From positions 1 to 29,069 of the IMG/VR virus record IMGVR_UViG_3300007541_000132: 29,069 nucleotides of DNA; one strand, 5' to 3'. Of this stretch, positions 1-5,744 are shown one piece after another (position 1 is the first letter of the stretch; each line of letters begins with the position of its first letter). The stretch comes from a virus. Made by a program: the position numbers and the translations under genes. The notes below the pieces were generated by a model. It saw only the letters and a program-made list of their open reading frames with translations, was not told the origin of the DNA and did not search any database.

Positions 1-1
1 A

Positions 2-220
2 AACGAAAAATGGCGCACCTCAGACGGCAAAAAAGCCCAACGTAAAGGCGGCACCACACGCTACCTACCAGACAAAGCATGGCGTGAACTCACACCAGCC
101 CAAAAAGCAGCCACAAACCGCAAAAAGATAGCCGCATCCAAACAAGGCAAGCAATTCGTCGCCAACACCCCAGCCGCCAAAAAAGCCGGACAAAAAGCCC
201 GAAACACAAAAAACCGCTAA
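2..220 (+). CDS. Small basic phage protein, 5' truncated
   Basis: The reading frame is open from the window edge to TAA at 218-220, giving 72 residues with no start in view. It is very rich in Lys, Arg and Ala and contains a block reading YLPDKAWRELTPAQKAA followed by NRKK. From memory this resembles the small basic proteins of unknown function often found near packaging genes of aquatic phages (DUF5872-like). That family link is unverified. It is the only plus-strand gene whose coding strand is rich in C and A; the plus-strand genes from 576 onward are rich in G and T. It therefore belongs compositionally with the right end of the window. A short inverted repeat (222-227 with 235-240) follows the stop but has no T-run, so it is a weak terminator at best. 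Confidence 0.6.
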   Translation, partial: NEKWRTSDGKKAQRKGGTTRYLPDKAWRELTPAQKAATNRKKIAASKQGKQFVANTPAAKKAGQKARNTKNR

Positions 221-318
221 AAGCCTTACAAAACAAGGCTAACATCCATTCCAAAACACCCCCGGCCTATTCTCGAAACAATCTGGTCGGACACAGCCCC
301 GTACCTCCTGTGTGTTAA

Positions 319-345
319 CCCCACCCCGCCCCCCTCGTACCCCCC
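319..345 (-). other. G-quadruplex-forming motif
   Basis: Read on the minus strand there are four G runs of 6, 6, 4 and 4 bases separated by loops of 5, 1 and 1 bases. This fits the canonical four-run G-quadruplex pattern, and the plus strand could form the matching i-motif. It lies in the non-coding stretch just upstream of the early operon and close to the change in strand skew. Folding in the cell is not shown. Confidence 0.6.
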
Positions 346-510
346 TGTCACTTGTGTGCTCCGCCCCGTGAGGGGCTCCGCACCTTAAAGTTCCCACACA
401 ACACGACACTAATTAGACTCACATAACCTAAATCATGAGGGCACCCCCAGGCACAGCGCTTGAGGTCTTTTACTGGGGCAGCCTATGTGGTGGTGGTTTG
501 GGTTTGGGTC

Positions 511-538
511 TTTCCCTCTTATTTCATTGCGAGGGAAA
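511..538 (+). promoter_or_regulatory. Leader hairpin upstream of the first early gene
   Basis: TTTCCCTC (511-518) and GAGGGAAA (531-538) form a perfect 8-bp inverted repeat around a 12-base loop. It ends 37 bases before the GTG start at 576 and is not followed by a T-run, so a 5' leader structure is likelier than a terminator. Its presence argues that 435-575 is leader rather than coding sequence. Confidence 0.5.
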
Positions 539-575
539 TCCCCTTGTTTTGTTATCTATTAGAACAGGAGTTGTT

Positions 576-764
576 GTGTTTGATTTTAGTGGTTTGAGTG
601 ATGTTGAGTTGGATGGGGTTCAGGCGTTGTTGGATTCTCAGCGTGCTTTGCTTGCTGAGGTTGATAATGCTGGCGAGTCCATGTCTTGGAAAGAGTGGGA
701 AATTGAGTTTCCAGCCTGCCGTTCTTGCGTGCAGGGCCGTATTGATGATTGTTGCTGTATCTGA
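576..764 (+). CDS. Small hypothetical early protein with a Cys-rich tail
   Basis: A 62-residue protein of unknown function. I chose GTG at 576 because AGGAG lies 5 bases upstream and the translation from there looks ordinary (acidic, helical). The in-frame ATG at 435 has no ribosome binding site and gives an implausible N-terminus. The C-terminus carries CRSC and, after a short spacer, a CCC cluster, so metal binding is possible. It is the first gene of the plus-strand early run, and the next gene starts 11 bases downstream. I do not recognise a family. Confidence 0.5.
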   Translation: MFDFSGLSDVELDGVQALLDSQRALLAEVDNAGESMSWKEWEIEFPACRSCVQGRIDDCCCI

Positions 765-775
765 AAGGGGATGCA

Positions 776-910
776 ATGTTGGAGAAAGTTGTTCAGTGGT
801 TCGAGTCCGGTAGGGCTGAGGACGTGGTGAATTGGCTTGTTGTGGGCTGGTTCGGTCTGATGTTCTTTATTGTGGGTTCGAGTGTTGTTGCGTTGGTGTT
901 AGGTAAGTAA
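776..910 (+). CDS. Small single-pass membrane protein
   Basis: A 44-residue ORF starting at ATG 776, with AAAGGGG 5 bases upstream, and ending at TAA 908-910. A short charged N-terminal helix (about residues 1-18) is followed by one strongly hydrophobic segment (about residues 19-42) rich in Val, Leu, Phe and Gly, with a Lys at the very end. It is predicted to sit in the host inner membrane. Position at the head of the early operon fits a host-modifying or superinfection-type small membrane protein, but that is inference. A TTCGAGTCC string inside it resembles a tRNA T-loop by chance. Confidence 0.55.
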   Translation: MLEKVVQWFESGRAEDVVNWLVVGWFGLMFFIVGSSVVALVLGK

Positions 911-940
911 TTATCCGTTATCGATTACTTGGAGGTAATC

Positions 941-1183
941 ATGTTTGAGCAATTGTCATTGTTTGGTACCGAGTTCAAGGATGTTGAGGTTGAGTTGCCT
1001 GACATGTTTGACTTGGGTTTTGATGAGAGGCTTGCTGATGTTGTTGAGCAGGCGTTTGGTATGGACATGTTCACTGTGGTTGAGGAGTTTGGTTTTGGGT
1101 TCCTTGACCAGTTTGCGTCTTCTGCTGAGGAGATGCGGGCTGTGGTTGCTTGGGTTTCTGACCCGACGAGTGTCCTGTTTTAA
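941..1183 (+). CDS. Small acidic hypothetical protein
   Basis: 80 residues starting at ATG 941, with a strong GGAGGT four bases upstream (931-936). An in-frame start at 929 lies ahead of that site and is not preferred. The protein is strongly acidic, with many Asp and Glu residues, and rich in Phe, Val and Met. It has no Cys motif and no membrane segment. Small, highly acidic early proteins often act as inhibitors or DNA mimics in phages, but nothing here identifies a target. A strong hairpin follows it (1203-1234). Confidence 0.6.
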   Translation: MFEQLSLFGTEFKDVEVELPDMFDLGFDERLADVVEQAFGMDMFTVVEEFGFGFLDQFASSAEEMRAVVAWVSDPTSVLF

Positions 1184-1202
1184 GTACGGTTGTGTGTGTC
1201 TG

Positions 1203-1234
1203 GGTGAGTGGCTCCGAGGGCGTAGCCACTCACC
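1203..1234 (+). promoter_or_regulatory. Strong intergenic hairpin
   Basis: GGTGAGTGGCT (1203-1213) and AGCCACTCACC (1224-1234) form a perfect 11-bp inverted repeat with a 10-base loop. It lies between the genes ending at 1183 and starting at 1264. No T-run follows, so it is more likely an RNA processing or stability element, or a protein-binding site, than an intrinsic terminator. It is one of several strong hairpins placed ahead of genes in this operon. Confidence 0.6.
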
Positions 1235-1263
1235 TGCGACACCACTTAGAGATTGGAGATTAT

Positions 1264-2013
1264 GTGATTAAGTTGCCTGATTTGAATAGTCGAGGCAAGG
1301 TCTTTCCGAAGTCTGGGCGTCCACAAGTTGATGACCGTTTTCCGTTTACGGAACGGTTTTTTCTGAAGGCGTTTGTTGACCAGGGGATTTCTTCTGATGG
1401 TTTGTCGTTGGAGGAGATTGAGTCTGCGTGTGAAGCGTATTGGCTTGGTGACCGTGTTCATAGGTCTGATGATGGTGTGTTTGAGCCTTATCAGGAGTTT
1501 GAGGGCTTCGTTCATGATGATGATTTGTCGTCTGATTTGAAGCGTGATTACGAGTGGGAGTGGTCTGACGGGGATGCTCGTTGGTCGTTTTCGTTTGTGC
1601 CGTCTGATGACGGTGTGTTGGGTTCTGTTGCCCCCGCAGGGGTGCGGGGCAACGAGAACCCCGGTGTAAGTATCCATAAGACTAGTGAAGGAGTGGTTAT
1701 GATTGAGTTGATTGTTGCTGGGGTTTCTAATCCTGGTCCGAATAGTACGAACGTTTCGATTCTGAAGGATGAGAACGGGGTTGCTCGTCAGACTTGGATT
1801 CCGAATGAGATTGTTCAGCAGTACAGTATTGTTCCTGGTTCTACGATTATTGTGGAGCAGGTTCGTAAGATTGGCGTTCTTGAGACGCATTGGGAAAATG
1901 CTGATGGTGAGATGGTTCCGTTGAAGAATCCTCGTCAGCGCATTCAGTTGGGCGGCGAGTTCAGGGTTGAGTCTCCTGATGCTGAGCCGTTGAAGCCACT
2001 GTCTGCTTCCTGA
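1264..2013 (+). CDS. Hypothetical protein, probably a fusion of two small proteins
   Basis: GTG 1264 is preceded by GGAG five bases upstream. The frame is then open for 249 residues to the stop ending at 2013. The first 120 or so residues are acidic and aromatic, with many Asp and Trp residues. The last 104 residues, from ATG 1699, look like a small beta-rich domain. The two parts are joined by a Gly/Pro-rich stretch encoded across a strong hairpin (1621-1660). ATG 1699 carries its own GAAGGAG five bases upstream, so a separate short product (1699-2013) is likely. The beta-rich part could be an OB-like fold, but I see no diagnostic motif. Function is unknown for both parts. Confidence 0.6.
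   Translation: MIKLPDLNSRGKVFPKSGRPQVDDRFPFTERFFLKAFVDQGISSDGLSLEEIESACEAYWLGDRVHRSDDGVFEPYQEFEGFVHDDDLSSDLKRDYEWEWSDGDARWSFSFVPSDDGVLGSVAPAGVRGNENPGVSIHKTSEGVVMIELIVAGVSNPGPNSTNVSILKDENGVARQTWIPNEIVQQYSIVPGSTIIVEQVRKIGVLETHWENADGEMVPLKNPRQRIQLGGEFRVESPDAEPLKPLSAS
1621..1660 (+). promoter_or_regulatory. Long hairpin inside a reading frame, ahead of an internal start
   Basis: The left arm runs 1621-1634. The right arm is GGGGCAAC (1646-1653), one bulged G (1654) and AGAACC (1655-1660). This gives 14 base pairs with a single bulge and an 11-base loop. It ends 38 bases before the internal ATG at 1699. The reading frame passes through it without a stop. Confidence 0.6.
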
Positions 2014-2022
2014 TGCTTGTTT

Positions 2023-2059
2023 GGGGGGTCTGGGTCTCTGTGACCTGGGCCCCCCTTTT
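2023..2059 (+). terminator. Rho-independent terminator
   Basis: Six Gs (2023-2028) plus TCTGGGTC pair with GACCTGGG plus six Cs (2050-2055), allowing three G-T wobbles. The loop is TCTGT (2037-2041), and TTTT follows immediately (2056-2059). It starts 10 bases after the stop of the preceding gene. It is the clearest terminator in the window and would split the early run into two transcripts or dampen read-through into the amidoligase block. Confidence 0.8.
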
Positions 2060-2133
2060 GCTGTTACCGGCTCTGCTAACAACTTCAAGTCACAGGGCGG
2101 GAATTTATCGGGTGGGTTAACTTTGGAGGTTTT

Positions 2134-2301
2134 ATGTCTGCTGTGAGTTTGGTTTTCTTTTGGGTTGGCATTGTGGGCGCTGTTGTGATTGGTGTCCCTT
2201 TGTTGGCCGCTGTATTGGATAAGCGGGATGAGAGGGCAAAGCGGTTGGCTGCTCGTCGTCGTCATCCTACGTTTTTCGGAAAGGATTCTAGCGATGCCTA
2301 G
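2134..2301 (+). CDS. Small membrane protein with a basic tail
   Basis: 55 residues from ATG 2134, preceded by TGGAGGT four bases upstream, to TAG 2299-2301. One hydrophobic segment (about residues 4-27) is followed by a strongly basic stretch with a triple Arg, so the C-terminus should face the cytoplasm. Its end overlaps the amidoligase start at 2294 by 8 bases, which suggests translational coupling and possibly membrane tethering of that system. It is the first gene after the terminator at 2023-2059. Family not recognised. Confidence 0.6.
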   Translation: MSAVSLVFFWVGIVGAVVIGVPLLAAVLDKRDERAKRLAARRRHPTFFGKDSSDA

Positions 2302-3289
2302 TTATGAGGAAGAGTCGGGTTGTTCGTGCTATTCGTGTAACGATTTGTTCGATGATTCTAGTTATGGTTCGTGGTCGGATTACGATGACCAGTGGCGTTG
2401 TGATGATTGCCATGACCGTCATTGTTACGACAATGATAGTGAAAGCGTCATTATGTCGTATGGTGCAAAACCAAGCCCCAATTTTTGGAGCGATGATGGC
2501 CTCTGCTCTTACTATGCGCCGGTTAATGACTCGGGTAGGCAGGTTCAGTGTTATGGCATTGAGCAGGAGGTCGAGTTTGTTGGCCGTGGCGAGATGTTGT
2601 CTCATGCGGAAACTTTGATTGACAAGTTGAATGCTAAAGGTGAGGTTGCGTATTTGAAGGAAGATGGTTCAATTCATCACGGGTTTGAGATTGTTACTCA
2701 TCCTGGGACTTTGGGTTTTTTTATGAATCATTTTCCTTGGCAGCCCATTGCAGATTTGGCGGGCAAGGAGTTCAAGTCCTGGAATCGTCGTTCGTGTGGG
2801 TTACATATTCACATGTCGAGGGCGGCGTTTTTGGATGATAAGCATTTGTTCAAGTTTTTGTATTTTGTTTACAATAATCCTGCTCCGCTTATTCAGTTCG
2901 CTGGTCGTCAAAGTTCATACGCGAAGTTCGGTATTGATGCTTTCTTGAATGGCTATGACGACTATGAGAGGGCTACCACCGTTCGTGGTTCTTCTTTTAT
3001 GGACATGGCGAAGGGGAAAAGCCGTAATCACGACCGTTATGTGGCAGTCAATTTGATGAACGTGCACACTGTCGAGTTGCGGTTTTTCCGTCCATCTTTG
3101 CGTATTGAAACAAATTTGGCTGCGATTCAGTTTTGTGATGCTGTGTTTAATTACACGGAGATGGTGGATACGCCGTCGGTTATGAGTCGTCGTGCGTTGG
3201 AGTTCAATTCGTTTCGTTCTTGGGTTAGGTCTCAGGGTGAGCGTTACGAAATTTTGTCTAATCGTTTTAATGAAAGGGTTACTGCTTAA
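2294..3289 (+). CDS. Amidoligase-family protein with N-terminal zinc-binding motif
   Basis: 331 residues from ATG 2294, with GGAAAGGA upstream. Residues 10-44 hold Cys pairs (C12/C15 and C36/C39) like a small zinc ribbon. The catalytic region begins with GIEQEVEF near residue 88. It continues with EDGS...FEIVTHPGT, then GLHIHMS, and near the end AVNLMNVHTVELRFF. This ordered set matches the glutamine-synthetase-like amidoligase family (Amidoligase_2), whose members are predicted to use ATP to join a carboxyl group to an amine. The conserved Glu and His residues would bind metal and ATP. The stop overlaps the next gene's start (TAATG), and that gene is a glutamine amidotransferase, the expected ammonia-supplying partner. 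Substrate is unknown: host peptide, cell-wall peptide or phage protein are all possible. Confidence 0.8.
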   Translation: MPSYEEESGCSCYSCNDLFDDSSYGSWSDYDDQWRCDDCHDRHCYDNDSESVIMSYGAKPSPNFWSDDGLCSYYAPVNDSGRQVQCYGIEQEVEFVGRGEMLSHAETLIDKLNAKGEVAYLKEDGSIHHGFEIVTHPGTLGFFMNHFPWQPIADLAGKEFKSWNRRSCGLHIHMSRAAFLDDKHLFKFLYFVYNNPAPLIQFAGRQSSYAKFGIDAFLNGYDDYERATTVRGSSFMDMAKGKSRNHDRYVAVNLMNVHTVELRFFRPSLRIETNLAAIQFCDAVFNYTEMVDTPSVMSRRALEFNSFRSWVRSQGERYEILSNRFNERVTA

Positions 3290-4239
3290 TGTGTTTGTTG
3301 ACGTTTATTCCTGAGGGCGTGATGCCGGACATGGAGAAGTTTCGTGTTGCCGCCATCAATAATCCTGATGGTTTTGGTTTCGCTATTTTGGCGGAGTCCA
3401 AGATTTTGACGGGTCATTCGATGAGTTTTGAGGCTGCTGCCGACCAGTTCCTCGACTTGCGTTCTCGGAACATGGGGCCTGCTTTGTTTCATTTCAGGTG
3501 GGCTACTCATGGTTCCGAGACGATAGATAATTGTCATCCTTTCTTTTTGGGTCAGGACGGCAAGTCTGTGGTCGCTCATAACGGTATTTTGCCTGTCAAA
3601 ATTTTGAAGGGTGATGACCGTTCTGACACGAAGGTGTTTGCTCAGGACATTATGCCGGGGGTTGGTGGTATTACTGCGTTGGATGATGATGATTATTATC
3701 AGCGTTTGTCAACGTGGGCTGCTGGTTCGAAGTTGGTGTTTCTGACTTTGCATGATGATGCGAAGTACAACTTTTATATTGTGAATGAGCAGTGTGGTCA
3801 TTGGGCTGATGACATGTGGTGGTCTAATGATGGCTACAAAAGTGTGCAAGTGTACCGGTCGTACGGTTATGGCTGGGGTGGACATCATTGGGATGACTGG
3901 GAGGTCGATGCAGCGGGTTATCCGAACGATACGAAATTTGCTAAGACCAAGTGGGAGCAGGAAGAAATAGACCTAATGGTGGATACTTGCATCGAGCAAT
4001 TTGATGTTTTCATGACGCAAGTTTCTGAGCATTCACAAATTCTGGAATGTTACTGCTGTGGGTATCAGGAAATGTGTGGGCTTGATGACATGCCTACGCA
4101 TTGTCCTGTTTGTGAGTCGTGTTTGTATTGCGGTAATCCGCAAGAGTGTGCGTGTTGGGATGTGTTGTACGAGAATTACAACATGCCTGTTTATCAAAGT
4201 CCGTTTATTGTCAAGGAGGTAAGTAATGCAAGAAGTTAG
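3289..4239 (+). CDS. Class II glutamine amidotransferase
   Basis: 316 residues. The protein begins Met-Cys, so after Met removal Cys becomes the N-terminal nucleophile typical of class II (Ntn) glutamine amidotransferases. Other class signatures are visible: NNPDGFGFA near residue 21, HFRWATHG near 67, AHNGIL near 95 and a SDT motif near 108. The enzyme should hydrolyse glutamine and pass ammonia to a partner. The partner is presumably the amidoligase whose stop overlaps this start. A Cys-rich tail (about residues 253-289, several CxxC pairs) looks like one or two zinc ribbons and is an unusual extension. The central part has a Trp/Tyr/Gly-rich stretch around residues 165-205. The last bases overlap the next gene by 14. 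Confidence 0.8.
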   Translation: MCLLTFIPEGVMPDMEKFRVAAINNPDGFGFAILAESKILTGHSMSFEAAADQFLDLRSRNMGPALFHFRWATHGSETIDNCHPFFLGQDGKSVVAHNGILPVKILKGDDRSDTKVFAQDIMPGVGGITALDDDDYYQRLSTWAAGSKLVFLTLHDDAKYNFYIVNEQCGHWADDMWWSNDGYKSVQVYRSYGYGWGGHHWDDWEVDAAGYPNDTKFAKTKWEQEEIDLMVDTCIEQFDVFMTQVSEHSQILECYCCGYQEMCGLDDMPTHCPVCESCLYCGNPQECACWDVLYENYNMPVYQSPFIVKEVSNARS

Positions 4240-4750
4240 TGTCACTGTTGACTTTCCTTCGGTTGTCAACGTTCCAATCAGGGTTCCGGTAGAGGCTTTG
4301 CGCGAGGCTCAAACCGACGCAATGCGCGAACAATTACGTACAATGGTTGACTCTGTTGTGGAGGAGCGTGTTCCTTCGGCTGAGTTGCTCATTGAGAGTT
4401 TCACGATGGATTGGGATTTTACTCGTAGGGTGCGTGACTGGATGGTGGAGTCTATTTCGTATGCAGATTTGGCTCATACAATGTGGAATCATGTTGACCG
4501 CGCAGAAATCTTGGATTCGTTGGAGTTGACGGAAGAGCGGTTTGCCGAGTTGATTAAGGCGCATTTGTTTAGTGACCGTCGTTTGTCTCGTATTATTGAG
4601 TCGCAAATTTCAAGTCAAATTACCAATAGTGATTACATGGATGCGCTTGCTTCGCGGATGCAAACATTTATTGACCAGAAAGTTGCCGATATAGCGGATT
4701 TGGTTATGCATCGTGTTGTCGGTAATTTTGCTAAGGCTCTCGATGAGTGA
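4226..4750 (+). CDS. Helical hypothetical protein next to the amidoligase pair
   Basis: 174 residues from ATG 4226, with a strong AAGGAGGT upstream inside the end of the amidotransferase gene. The sequence is predicted almost wholly alpha-helical, acidic, without Cys clusters, signal peptide or membrane segment. It overlaps the amidotransferase by 14 bases and the WhiB gene by 8, so it is translated as part of the same unit. It could be a structural or target partner of the amidoligase system, or an unrelated early protein. I do not recognise a family. Confidence 0.6.
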   Translation: MQEVSVTVDFPSVVNVPIRVPVEALREAQTDAMREQLRTMVDSVVEERVPSAELLIESFTMDWDFTRRVRDWMVESISYADLAHTMWNHVDRAEILDSLELTEERFAELIKAHLFSDRRLSRIIESQISSQITNSDYMDALASRMQTFIDQKVADIADLVMHRVVGNFAKALDE

Positions 4751-4994
4751 GTCTATTATTGATTTGTTTCGTGAGCGTTGGATGCTTGATGCTGCATGCA
4801 AAGGTAAGCCGTCGGAGTGGTGGTTTCCTGTGCATGGTGCCAACAAACAGCAGAAAGCCAATGTTCGCGCTGCAAAAGCGTTGTGTGCTGAGTGTTTAGT
4901 TCGCGAGGAATGTTTAGACTTTGCTCAGCGTAACGCATGTGACGGCATCTGGGGTGGCGTTTCATTGTACAGGGGGACATCTCATGGACGATAG
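4743..4994 (+). CDS. WhiB-family iron-sulfur transcriptional regulator
   Basis: 83 residues from ATG 4743, overlapping the previous stop in ATGAGTGA. Four conserved Cys residues (C19, C48, C51, C57) are arranged as C..CxxC..C and would hold a 4Fe-4S cluster. They are followed by the family hallmark GIWGG at residues 68-72. WhiB-like proteins are known only from Actinobacteria and their phages and act with the primary sigma factor. The tail after GIWGG is only about 11 residues and lacks most of the basic stretch that usually contacts DNA. This copy may therefore act mainly through sigma-factor binding, for example to redirect or silence host promoters. That last point is inference. Confidence 0.9.
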   Translation: MSESIIDLFRERWMLDAACKGKPSEWWFPVHGANKQQKANVRAAKALCAECLVREECLDFAQRNACDGIWGGVSLYRGTSHGR

Positions 4995-5202
4995 AGTGCA
5001 TTTGGAGTTGACGATTTCACTGCCAGATGCTGTTACGGTGTCGGAGTTGTTGGGTTGGGCTACTAGTTATAGGATGTCTCGTCTTATTGACGAGAATCCG
5101 GATGACCCTGTGGTGGATGCTCGGTTTAAGCAGTTGGTTGCGGGCGTCAAGTTGCGTCGACAGATTGAGGATATTTTATTCGAAATAACGAAGGGAGAAT
5201 GA
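4984..5202 (+). CDS. Small hypothetical protein
   Basis: 72 residues from ATG 4984, with an AGGGGG site about 7 bases upstream. It overlaps the end of WhiB by 11 bases. The sequence is mixed alpha/beta in appearance and soluble, with no Cys motifs. The upstream in-frame start at 4921 lies deep inside WhiB and is not preferred. No family recognised. It sits between the regulator and the exported lysozyme-like gene. Confidence 0.55.
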   Translation: MDDRVHLELTISLPDAVTVSELLGWATSYRMSRLIDENPDDPVVDARFKQLVAGVKLRRQIEDILFEITKGE

Positions 5203-5206
5203 ATTT

Positions 5207-5638
5207 ATGTTTAGTTCAATTCTGGTGTCTGCTATTTTAGTACTAAATACGGGTGGGTCTGCTCTAGATGGCCCGTCAATGTCTGAGTACAAATATTCCA
5301 AACCTCCGGCTACTGCCAAATGTCCTGAGTGGTGGTATTTGGCCCATCAGGCGGGTTGGACTCGTGGTCAGATGCAGATGCTTGACCGCATCATGTGGCG
5401 TGAATCTCGTTGCGACATGATGGCTTGGAACCCTAAAGACCCTGCGGGTGGGTCTTTCGGATTGATGCAAATCAATGGGTTTTGGGTGAAGTGGCTTCGC
5501 AACCTAGGGATTATCGAGCATAAGTTAGATTTGTCCGACCCTGAGATAAATCTTACTGCTGCTTTGGCTATTTGGGAGTATGCGCATGAACGTCATGGTA
5601 AGGGGTGGAGTCCTTGGGGTTTCCACCGTAAGACTTGA
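5207..5638 (+). CDS. Exported lysozyme-like / SLT-type muralytic enzyme
   Basis: 143 residues from ATG 5207, with AAGGGAG upstream. Residues 1-20 look like a short signal peptide or membrane anchor. The catalytic domain shows WRESRCD, with the likely catalytic Glu at 66. It continues with SFGLMQIN at 83-90 and SPWG at 135-138, the pattern of lytic transglycosylase/lysozyme-like (SLT) domains that cleave the glycan strand of peptidoglycan. C39 and C69 could form a disulfide, which fits export. Its place in the early plus-strand run, far from the late M15 endolysin, is odd. It may aid cell-wall entry, superinfection control or lysis. It could equally be a resuscitation-factor-like enzyme. Confidence 0.75.
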   Translation: MFSSILVSAILVLNTGGSALDGPSMSEYKYSKPPATAKCPEWWYLAHQAGWTRGQMQMLDRIMWRESRCDMMAWNPKDPAGGSFGLMQINGFWVKWLRNLGIIEHKLDLSDPEINLTAALAIWEYAHERHGKGWSPWGFHRKT

Positions 5639-5645
5639 CAGCGTG

Positions 5646-5654
5646 TGCTAACGT
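5646..5654 (+). promoter_or_regulatory. Candidate extended -10 promoter element
   Basis: TGCTAACGT fits an extended -10 (TGn plus TAnnnT, the actinobacterial -10 form). It lies just after the stop of the lysozyme-like gene and ahead of the leader ORF and hairpin that precede the nuclease gene. A TTGACA at 5635-5640 is too close (8 bases) to act as its -35. Start of transcription would be near 5661. No other promoter is convincing here. Confidence 0.35.
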
Positions 5655-5683
5655 GGGGGGAACCTACGGAGGGGGGACAGGTA

Positions 5684-5722
5684 ATGAGTCGAACGACACC
5701 TCGGGGTGTCGTTCTCCGGTAA
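5684..5722 (+). promoter_or_regulatory. Leader: 12-codon ORF overlapping a 10-bp hairpin
   Basis: ATG 5684 follows a very strong GGAGGGGGG site by 7 bases and encodes only 12 residues (three of them Arg) before TAA at 5720-5722. A perfect hairpin lies inside it: GAACGACACC (5691-5700), loop TCGG, GGTGTCGTTC (5705-5714). The nuclease gene starts 22 bases downstream at 5745. Translation of the mini-ORF would unwind the hairpin, so this could be an attenuator-like or coupling device for the replication genes. Confidence 0.45.
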
Positions 5723-5744
5723 GCGTCCACAGTCGGGAGATAAT

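Larger units (their letters stand above)
221..575. other. Non-coding region: candidate control region or replication origin
   Basis: These 355 bases hold no convincing gene. An ATG at 435 opens a frame into the next gene but has no ribosome binding site, and its translation is Gly/Leu-rich and unlike a protein N-terminus. The stretch contains long C runs (319-345), a small hairpin with 5-bp arms GCCCC/GGGGC at 363-376, and an 8-bp inverted repeat at 511-538. Strand composition changes here from C/A-rich to G/T-rich on the plus strand. The first plus-strand operon must start in or near this region, but I could not pick a convincing -10/-35 pair. The origin role is inference from the skew change only. 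Confidence 0.5.

Noticed and set aside
222-240. Terminator after the truncated left-end gene
   Set aside because: The stem is only 6 bp with a 7-base loop and no T-run.
435-575. N-terminal extension of the first early gene from ATG 435
   Set aside because: No ribosome binding site, implausible Gly/Leu-rich translation, and the stretch contains an 8-bp hairpin; GTG 576 has a good site.
797-808. tRNA-like T-loop string GGTTCGAGTCC
   Set aside because: Flanking bases do not pair into a T-stem or acceptor stem, and the string lies in the 44-residue membrane-protein gene.
1246-2265. Long minus-strand frame of 339 codons
   Set aside because: It shadows the plus-strand genes and the terminator, is Asn/Arg/Thr-rich from reversed codons, and has no start context.
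5635-5654. TTGACA plus TAACGT as a full sigma-70-type promoter
   Set aside because: The spacing is 8 bases, too short for a -35/-10 pair; only the extended -10 is kept as a weak candidate.
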